From Flavipsychrobacter stenotrophus (GTDB taxonomy: Bacteria; Bacteroidota; Bacteroidia; Chitinophagales; Chitinophagaceae): DNA of 64,000 nt. The position numbers were made by a program, and so were the translations under genes. The notes under the pieces are model-generated. The model was not told the origin of the DNA. It ran no database searches and saw nothing but the letters and a program-made list of their open reading frames with translations. Below, in pieces: positions 57,885-64,000 of the stretch. The stretch lies in NCBI RefSeq assembly GCF_002954265.1, contig NZ_PPSL01000002.1, positions 62,001-126,000 of the forward strand, read 5' to 3'. Position 1 is the first letter of the stretch. The number at the start of each line of letters is the position of its first letter.

Positions 57885-60107
57885 TTAGTTAGCGTACTCG
57901 CTCATGAACTTAATACGCATCATTTTAAGATGCTCTATGCTTACATCGCGGTCTTTGAACTCTTCGAAAGCGTTGTCCATATTATCATCCGGGCTATTGC
58001 GGAAATAGTCGAATATATCTTCCTGTTCGTATTCGTCAAGCTCTTGTTCCAGGCAATAGTCGAGATTCAGGCGTGTGCCGCTTGCTACAATGGTTTCCAT
58101 TTCCACCAACAGATCAGGCATACTTAAACCCTTGTTCTTAGCAATGGTTTCCAACGGTATTTTCTTGTCAATGTTCTGTATGATGAACACCTTCATACCA
58201 CTCTTGTTTACCACGCTCTTCATTACAAAATCGTCTGGTTTTGTAATGTCGTTCTCCTCTACATATTTGGCAATCAATTCTACAAACTTCTTACCATAGC
58301 GTATGGTCTTACCCTTACTCACTCCCTGTATCTTCTCCAGCTCTTCAAGCGTAGTAGGATAGTTGGTAGCCATATCCTCCAGAGAATTCTCCAGGAATAT
58401 GACAAATGGTGGCAGATTTTTTTCTTTAGCTATTTGTTTACGCAGGCCTTTCAGCAATTCAAACAAAGCAGTATCCGTTGTTGCAGGACCAGATGAAGCA
58501 GCACTCACCTCTTCATCATCACCTACTGCATCGTTGTACTGATGGTTAAGAGTAACATAAATAAGGTATGGCTTTTTCAGGAACTTGCGCCCCTTCTCAG
58601 TGATCTTCAGTAAGCCATATTCTTCAATATCCTTGCGGATCATACCTTCCAGTATCATCTGTCTTATCAGCGAATACCAGAAGTTAGCTTCCATTTCCAT
58701 GATCAGGCCACTACCGAAAGATTTCAACTTATCATGGCGATAAGTGGTTACCTGCGGATTAGCCTTACCCAATATGATGTTTACCACGTACTCTATACCA
58801 AACCTTTCATCCAGTTCGTTGATAGCATCAAGCGTAATTTTGGTACTATCTCTTACTTCCAGTTTTTCCTTAGGATTGCGACAGTTGTCGCAATTATCGC
58901 AATTGGCACCTGTATACTCTTCACCAAAATAATGGAGCAAAAGTTTGCGGCGACAAACGCCACTTTCTACATAGGCAAGTGTTTCAGAGATCAGCTGTGC
59001 ACCCATTTCGCGTTCGCTCAAGGGCTTATCGCGCATAAGGTGTTCCAACTTTTGTACATCCTTATATGAATAGTAGAGAATACATTTTCCTTCCATCCCA
59101 TCGCGGCCTGCCCTACCGGTTTCCTGGTAGTAGTTTTCCAGCGACTTAGGAATGTTGTAGTGCATTACAAAACGTACATCGGGTTTGTCAATGCCCATAC
59201 CAAATGCAATGGTAGCTACTATAACATCTACCTTTTCCATCAGGAACTGATCCTGGCGCTGAGCGCGCAATGGGCCTTCCAGCCCTGCGTGATAAGCAAC
59301 AGCGGTGATACCATTAGCCTGCAGCGTCTGGGCCAATTCTTCGGTAGTCTTGCGGTTGAGGGTGTAGATGATACCACTCTTCCCCTTCATCGTGTTGATG
59401 AACTTTACGATATGCTTCAACACCTGCTCTTTGCTGGTCTTCGGCACAATTTCGTAATACAGGTTAGGGCGGTTAAATGAGTCTATAAATATGTTTGGCT
59501 CCTGTAAGTTCAGGTTCTTAACAATATCGTCCTGAACTTTAGGTGTTGCGGTTGCGGTAAGTGCTATTATTGGTAAAGCCGGATTGATCTCGTTGATCAT
59601 ATCCCTGAGTTTGCGGTATTCAGGACGGAAATCGTGCCCCCACTCAGATATACAATGCGCCTCATCAACAGCTATAAATGATATTTTCAGATCAGAAAAG
59701 AATGCAATATTTTCTTGCTTGGTCAGTGTTTCTGGTGCCACATACAGCATCTTGGTCTTTCCTTCTACCAGATCAGACTTTACCTTTTTCTGCTGCGCCT
59801 TACTTAGAGTTGAATTTAAAAAGTGGGCTATATTGTCTTTACTACTATATCCCCTTATCAGATCTACCTGATTTTTCATCAAGGCAATAAGTGGGGAAAC
59901 TACAATAGCAACACCCTCGCTCAATAAGGCCGGCAATTGGTAACACATAGACTTACCGCCACCCGTTGGCATTATTACAAATGTATCTCTGCCATCAAGA
60001 ATACTATTTATGATCTTTTCTTGCTCTCCTTTGAATGTATCAAACCCAAAATATTGGTGTAATTCCTTTTTAAGATTGAATTTTGGCTTGGGGTTACTGA
60101 CTTCCAT
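57885..60107 (-). CDS. recQ: ATP-dependent DNA helicase RecQ
   Basis: A 740-residue 3'-5' superfamily 2 helicase in recombination and repair. Walker A (MPTGGGKSMCYQLPA, about 46-60), VVSPLIALMKNQV, the DEAH box (AVDEAHCISEWGHDFRPEYR, from about 147), SATATPKVQ-type TATATPK, and the QETGRAGRDG motif VI are present. The RecQ zinc-binding site is CRRKLLLHYFGEEYTGANCDNCDNC. A winged helix and an HRDC domain (about 555-640, LLKGLRKQIAKEKNLPPFVIFLENSLEDMA) follow, plus an extra C-terminal tail. ATG at 60107 preferred over 60125. Confidence 0.95.
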   Translation of the reverse strand: MEVSNPKPKFNLKKELHQYFGFDTFKGEQEKIINSILDGRDTFVIMPTGGGKSMCYQLPALLSEGVAIVVSPLIALMKNQVDLIRGYSSKDNIAHFLNSTLSKAQQKKVKSDLVEGKTKMLYVAPETLTKQENIAFFSDLKISFIAVDEAHCISEWGHDFRPEYRKLRDMINEINPALPIIALTATATPKVQDDIVKNLNLQEPNIFIDSFNRPNLYYEIVPKTSKEQVLKHIVKFINTMKGKSGIIYTLNRKTTEELAQTLQANGITAVAYHAGLEGPLRAQRQDQFLMEKVDVIVATIAFGMGIDKPDVRFVMHYNIPKSLENYYQETGRAGRDGMEGKCILYYSYKDVQKLEHLMRDKPLSEREMGAQLISETLAYVESGVCRRKLLLHYFGEEYTGANCDNCDNCRNPKEKLEVRDSTKITLDAINELDERFGIEYVVNIILGKANPQVTTYRHDKLKSFGSGLIMEMEANFWYSLIRQMILEGMIRKDIEEYGLLKITEKGRKFLKKPYLIYVTLNHQYNDAVGDDEEVSAASSGPATTDTALFELLKGLRKQIAKEKNLPPFVIFLENSLEDMATNYPTTLEELEKIQGVSKGKTIRYGKKFVELIAKYVEENDITKPDDFVMKSVVNKSGMKVFIIQNIDKKIPLETIAKNKGLSMPDLLVEMETIVASGTRLNLDYCLEQELDEYEQEDIFDYFRNSPDDNMDNAFEEFKDRDVSIEHLKMMRIKFMSEYAN

Positions 60108-60500
60108 AAATATTATTTTAACCAAAAGTTATATAACAGCACTGTACAATATCGTCTTCTTCTCTGTTTAACTTTTTCCTGCTACTCCTTTTTTTGTAAA
60201 GATTGCGAATTTACGAAACCGACATTATTTAAATACAATTATAATGTATCGCAAATGGTAAATAATACTTAAAAAGTGTTCTATGTTTTACAAATTACAT
60301 AATCAGGGATGTAGCATTAAATTCAGAGTGGCGATTTAAAAACTAACGGTCACTTGCCTTTATACGCTTAAAAATCGTTACTTGTAAATATAATAAACTT
60401 CCCATTAACAATAAAACTAAATATCAATGTTGTAGAATAAATATTTGAAAGAAGCTAAAATTTAATACGATGTAAATTAAATAAGCCAGAAAAGATATAA
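60108..60500. other. AT-rich intergenic region upstream of recQ
   Basis: I see no gene, hairpin or repeat. The recQ promoter must lie near 60115-60140, where TATAACTTTTG on the minus strand is one base off the consensus. Confidence 0.4.
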
Positions 60501-60950
60501 CTATCCCTCCAAAGGATCCTCCCTGTCAACATTGCTAAAAAAGTTATCGAGCAGGTCGGGGTGTAGTTTACTGAAGTCTAGTGCAGCAATTTTAGTAGCT
60601 AGCTTCGTAAATACGCCTGTCGAATAATTTTTCTTCCACTCTTTTTGAGATTTGACAAAAACATCTGTAGCGTCGGGGGATATAACAACAGTATGGTCGC
60701 CAATTTTATCGCCAGCCAGTTCTTTTATTTTACCTGCAAGGTGGTACAAGTATTTACAATTTTCCGGCATTTTAATGTGTTTATCATTGCGCTGCAACCT
60801 CATGAACGTCATAAATGACCTTACTACCCTGAACTCACGCCTGAACTTTACAATAGTGTCAATATCAAAGCGTTCATTGATCGTTTCGGCCAATTCAATG
60901 AGCATTTCTACCTTTCCCTTTATTATTTCCTTTGCCAGTACCGGTTTCAT
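60501..60950 (-). CDS. Small CHAD-like protein
   Basis: A 149-residue soluble, helical protein. FDIDTIVKFRREFRVVRSFMTFMRL and KYLYHLAGKIKELAGDKI read like the first helical pair of a CHAD domain, whose conserved basic residues bind polyphosphate or phosphorylated ligands. A full CHAD domain has about 200-250 residues, so this would be a shortened member. The assignment is tentative. ATG at 60950 chosen over an upstream one. Divergent from mtgA. Confidence 0.55.
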   Translation of the reverse strand: MKPVLAKEIIKGKVEMLIELAETINERFDIDTIVKFRREFRVVRSFMTFMRLQRNDKHIKMPENCKYLYHLAGKIKELAGDKIGDHTVVISPDATDVFVKSQKEWKKNYSTGVFTKLATKIAALDFSKLHPDLLDNFFSNVDREDPLEG

Positions 60951-61071
60951 ACAAGTGAAATATAGATCACAGTGCAAATCTAAATGGGTTACTGCAACCA
61001 GTAGGGTTAAGTATACATGAACATTTTTTAAACCTTGCTGTTGTCATATTTATATATATTTACGCCCTCTG

Positions 61072-61800
61072 ATGGCAAAAAATAAAACACATAAAAAAAG
61101 AAGCGCATTACGCACTACCCTTAGGGTAATACTCATCCTGTTCATAGCATCGATGGTATATGTAGTACTCTGCAAGTGGATGATGCCGCCTATTACTACT
61201 ACACAAATTGTAGACGTATGCACCGGCCATGGATTGAAAAGAGACTATGTAAGCTGGGAAGAGATATCGAGAAATGTAAAGCTGGCTGCACTTGCCAGCG
61301 AGGACCAGCGATTTGCAGAGCACAATGGCTTTGACTGGAAATCTATTGACAAAAGCGTAAATGGCCCGGTATCTAAGAAAAAGAGAAAGAATAAGATCCG
61401 AGGTGGAGGTGCCAGCACTATAAGCCAGCAGACAGCTAAGAACGTATTTCTTTGGCAGGGCACAGGTATTGGCAGGTATATAAGAAAAGTGCCCGAGTTT
61501 TATTACACGCAGATGATAGAATGGACATGGGGTAAGAGGCGCATTTTAGAGGTATACCTGAATGTAATAGAAATGGGGCCGGGCATTTATGGCATAGAAG
61601 CTGCATCACAATCTTACTTCCATAAATCAGCCAAAAATTTGTCTCGCGCAGAGGCGGCTATGATCATAGCCTGCCTGCCCAACCCTAAAAAGTTTACAGT
61701 TGTGCCTATGAGCCGCAGGGTAAGAAGCCGCTACCCGCACATAATGCAGCAAATGGACAATCTGGAGGGGGATGAGGATATTGAGGATGTGTTGAAGTAA
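61072..61800 (+). CDS. mtgA: Monofunctional peptidoglycan glycosyltransferase
   Basis: A 242-residue GT51 enzyme that polymerises lipid II into glycan strands. One N-terminal membrane anchor (VILILFIASMVYVVLC). The catalytic Glu is Glu77 in ASEDQRFAEHNGFDWKSI; GGGASTISQQTAKNVFLW, KVPEFYYTQMIEWTWGKRRILEVYLNVIEMGPGIYGIEAASQSYF and RAEAAMIIACLPNPKKF are the other conserved motifs. There is no transpeptidase domain, as expected for MtgA. Length is standard. Confidence 0.96.
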   Translation: MAKNKTHKKRSALRTTLRVILILFIASMVYVVLCKWMMPPITTTQIVDVCTGHGLKRDYVSWEEISRNVKLAALASEDQRFAEHNGFDWKSIDKSVNGPVSKKKRKNKIRGGGASTISQQTAKNVFLWQGTGIGRYIRKVPEFYYTQMIEWTWGKRRILEVYLNVIEMGPGIYGIEAASQSYFHKSAKNLSRAEAAMIIACLPNPKKFTVVPMSRRVRSRYPHIMQQMDNLEGDEDIEDVLK

Positions 61801-61845
61801 GTTAAAAGTAAAATGCAAAATTGAGTCTTACCAAAAAACACTCGT

Positions 61846-62154
61846 ATGAAGTATTATTTTTTGATTTTTTGCACTATAATTTCCCTTCTTACCTCATGTA
61901 CAAAAGAGGGGCCATCTACAACTTATACTTGTTTTGTTATTGACCAGACACAATACAAAATACATGGCTGTAAGAACACATCACAAAACCATGATGAGGT
62001 CATCAACGTGACTATGAAAAAACTACAAGAGTATTTGAATAACAACAATTACAACAAGCCCAGTTATGTAAATTATGTTAACAAATGTGTCACTCCAATT
62101 ATTGATGCCGGGCCTGACACAATGTATAAGATAAGGATTACGTCCTGCAATTAG
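61846..62154 (+). CDS. Small lipoprotein of unknown function
   Basis: A 102-residue lipoprotein: MKYYFLIFCTIISLLTSC with Cys18 in an LTSC lipobox. The mature part has four more cysteines spaced through it (TCF, GCK, KCV, SCN), probably two disulfides. No family is recognised. It follows mtgA by 45 bases and may be cotranscribed. Confidence 0.7.
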   Translation: MKYYFLIFCTIISLLTSCTKEGPSTTYTCFVIDQTQYKIHGCKNTSQNHDEVINVTMKKLQEYLNNNNYNKPSYVNYVNKCVTPIIDAGPDTMYKIRITSCN

Positions 62155-62178
62155 AGGGTCCGGACAGCATGTAGGTAA

Positions 62179-62212
62179 TAAAGCAGGAAACCTTGATGGC
62201 CCCCCTGCTTTA
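62179..62212. terminator. Terminator between the lipoprotein gene and tRNA-Gly
   Basis: TAAAGCAGG (62179-62187) pairs with CCTGCTTTA (62204-62212). It lies 25 bases after the lipoprotein stop and directly beyond the 3' end of the tRNA. Confidence 0.6.
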
Positions 62213-62215
62213 AAG

Positions 62216-62288
<73 letters not shown>

Positions 62289-62294
62289 TTACTG

Positions 62295-63599
62295 TTATTT
62301 ATTTACTATCACCTGGAATACTTTATTCAGACCTTCTGCTTTCGCGTGCAGGAAATATATTCCCGAAGATAGCCTATTACTTATTAATGCAGGTTGATTT
62401 ATTACACCATTCACAGGCTGTAAGACCTGCCTGTCTACCACCTGACCAACAATGTCAGTGATGACTATATGAACCTGGCTCTTTGCCGATGAGCTAAAGA
62501 TAGTGAAATCACCATTATTAGGATTGGGGCTGATAGTGATACTTTCTTGATTCTGCTGGTTTGCAGATATGCCAACTGTATTTACGATCAATGCCGCTGA
62601 ATTTGAAATAACGTTAACACAGCTGTCAGAAGATACAACACAACGATACAAATTACCGGACATAGACCCGTTAGCAGGATTTATAGTTAGTGTTGGTGTA
62701 TTAGCTCCGGAATACGGACTAGCGTTTGCAAGATTCATAAATCCACTACCTGTATTTACTTGCCACTGATACAGAGGGGCAGGTGCTGCAACAGAAACCG
62801 CAAATGTGGCGGTAGCACCGGACACCACACTGTCATTTACCGGGTGACTGGTGATGATGTGAGTGACGGATGAATATAATGCAGCTACTTCACATGGGGT
62901 GAGCGCACGATTCCATATACCTAGTTCATCAATAAGTCCGTAGAAAAACTGCCATGTGCCACCATCTACCGCACCTATATAATTATACATAGTTGAAGTA
63001 GGATATGTTTGTAAGCCGGGGAGATAGTTTTTTGCTTTACGGATACCATCAATATACATACACATGAAACCTGATGCAGAATCGTAGGTACCAGTAAACA
63101 AGTGATAATTCGTATCAAGACCCGCAAAAGCATAACCAGCCTCAGTTACTGCAGCCCCGGGATCTATATCTCTTCTTACACGTACTTGTCCTCCATTCAA
63201 ATACAACATATGGGGATCATGTGCCGGTGTGGCATCACCTCTCCAATATATTTGCTCCTGGCTACTAAATGCATAGTTGGTAGACTGTACCCAGGCCGAG
63301 ATAGTTAGACTGGCTGTGATATCTACAGACCTTTCCTTTACTAATGTCCCGGGTGGCACATAGATATAATCACTGACTCCGTTAAAATTGAATGCAGTAT
63401 TGGATTGGCCATACCTTCCGCTACCCATCGTTGTGCCATAGACGGTCCCATCATGACCATTCAATGTACTGTCAACTGCATTTCCTGTAAAGGGAAACCA
63501 GGCAACTAGACCTGCAGCCGGAAGATAAGTCGGAAGTTGGGCTTGTGCCTTAGACAACAATAACAATGCAACAAGCAAGAACAGGTTGAACTTTTTCAT
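62295..63599 (-). CDS. LamG-like T9SS-secreted protein
   Basis: A 434-residue protein: signal peptide (MKKFNLFLLVALLLLSKAQAQ), a LamG/concanavalin-like jelly roll (about 27-235: GLVAWFPFTGNAVDSTLNGHDGTVYG, FNGVSDYIYVPPG, LTISAWVQS, YGLIDELGIWNRALTPCEVAALY), an Ig-like domain (about 245-340: SGATATFAVSV..YQWQVNTG), and a T9SS sorting domain (ISPNPNNGDFTIF, GIYFLHA, FQVIVNK). The jelly roll may bind carbohydrate. A cell-surface role is inferred. It starts 84 bases from the next gene on the same strand. Confidence 0.9.
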   Translation of the reverse strand: MKKFNLFLLVALLLLSKAQAQLPTYLPAAGLVAWFPFTGNAVDSTLNGHDGTVYGTTMGSGRYGQSNTAFNFNGVSDYIYVPPGTLVKERSVDITASLTISAWVQSTNYAFSSQEQIYWRGDATPAHDPHMLYLNGGQVRVRRDIDPGAAVTEAGYAFAGLDTNYHLFTGTYDSASGFMCMYIDGIRKAKNYLPGLQTYPTSTMYNYIGAVDGGTWQFFYGLIDELGIWNRALTPCEVAALYSSVTHIITSHPVNDSVVSGATATFAVSVAAPAPLYQWQVNTGSGFMNLANASPYSGANTPTLTINPANGSMSGNLYRCVVSSDSCVNVISNSAALIVNTVGISANQQNQESITISPNPNNGDFTIFSSSAKSQVHIVITDIVGQVVDRQVLQPVNGVINQPALISNRLSSGIYFLHAKAEGLNKVFQVIVNK

Positions 63600-63683
63600 A
63601 AAGAAAGAATTTATCTACTGCAAGGTAATAAATATCCTGAATTCAAACTCTGGATCTAACTATCGCCCGAAAGAAGAAGTGCC

Positions 63684-64000
63684 TTATTCTGCATCCATTG
63701 TCTGGTGCCTTGCAGGTATGGCCACATCCTTAAATCCTTTTACCATAAGTTTTTCCCTAAATTCTGTCTGCACCTCGTACTCTCCATGCACCAGAAATAT
63801 CTGTTTCACTTTATCTGCCTCCTGACACGATAGCCAGTGCAGCATATCGTGATAATCTCCGTGAGCACTAAGACTGCTGATTTCGGCTATCTCGGCACGT
63901 ACAGGATACAACTCTCCAAAGATCTTAACATCGTGCGGATACTGCTTTAAACGGCCGCCAAGCGAATTAGGCTCGCAGTAGCCTGTCATCAAAATAGTAT
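63684..64000 (-). CDS. MBL-fold metallo-hydrolase, beta-CASP/RMMBL part (5' truncated)
   Basis: The C-terminal 105 residues of a larger enzyme run off the window edge. ILMTGYCEPNSLGGRL resembles the beta-CASP motif region, followed by VRAEIAEISSLSAHGDYHDML, whose SAHGD is the metal-binding His motif C of the family, and KQIFLVHGEYEVQTEFREKL, the RMMBL domain with its His. Members process RNA (CPSF73/RNase J-like). Full-length function cannot be judged. Confidence 0.85.
   Translation of the reverse strand, partial: TILMTGYCEPNSLGGRLKQYPHDVKIFGELYPVRAEIAEISSLSAHGDYHDMLHWLSCQEADKVKQIFLVHGEYEVQTEFREKLMVKGFKDVAIPARHQTMDAE

Overview
The window is chromosomal DNA of a member of the Bacteroidota, most likely a Chitinophaga/Sphingobacteria-type lineage. 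Signs of this are type IX secretion (T9SS) C-terminal sorting domains on large surface proteins, a TonB-dependent receptor with a carboxypeptidase-like N-terminal domain, many small lipoproteins, DUF1599 and BT_3928-family genes side by side, and promoter-like motifs of the Bacteroidetes type (TAnnTTTG, once with TTTG 19 bases upstream). Gene density is high, strands alternate often, and many convergent pairs are only 2-14 bases apart. Most genes are housekeeping or ordinary envelope genes. I see no prophage, CRISPR array, transposase or integrase.

Layout. 1-5.3 kb: end of an RlmI-like rRNA methyltransferase, a secreted protein, frr, a sterol-desaturase-family enzyme, an EVE protein, a YebC/PmpR protein and a lipoprotein. 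6.0-16.3 kb: two paralogous giant T9SS surface proteins built of 8 and 13 tandem Ig-like repeats. The second is broken near its C-terminal part by a 5-base deletion, and their 3' ends are nearly identical. 16.5-26.2 kb: an orphan OmpR-type response regulator, ruvC, a DUF3108 protein, a methyltransferase relic, an MBOAT acyltransferase with an SGNH-like partner, a TPR lipoprotein, rpe and a TonB receptor. 26.2-33.4 kb: small accessory genes (SMI1-like, LecA-like, GNAT, GyrI-like, lactonase-like, DUF1801), tRNA-Lys and a GT-C-like membrane protein.

33.4-41.4 kb: a multi-PAS sensor kinase with its response regulator, a PhyH-type dioxygenase overlapping a macro-domain gene, another response regulator, TerC, an ABM-fold protein, a NUDIX hydrolase and folP. 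41.5-48.8 kb: DUF1599, the BT_3928-family protein, a lone DppB-type permease, two related beta-barrel proteins, an HMG-CoA-lyase-type enzyme, panB and a YggS-type protein. 48.8-56.0 kb: two paralogous GT-C-like membrane glycosyltransferases around an MFS transporter, aat, a formyltransferase and a group-1 glycosyltransferase, which looks like a loose glycan-related neighbourhood. 56.0-64.0 kb: anmK, an antitoxin-like/secreted pair, recQ, a CHAD-like protein, mtgA, a lipoprotein, tRNA-Gly, a LamG T9SS protein and the 3' end of an MBL/beta-CASP hydrolase.

The most unusual material is the pair of repeat proteins at 6-16 kb: alternating 71/74-residue repeat dimers, colinear expansion, a recent-looking frameshift and a gene-conversion-like block. 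Other items worth a second look are the internally deleted methyltransferase relic at 19 kb, several kinds of dispersed intergenic repeat, promoter motifs lying only 4-11 bases from start codons, and the overlapping dioxygenase/macro-domain pair. All family names rest on reading motifs by eye; no database search was run.
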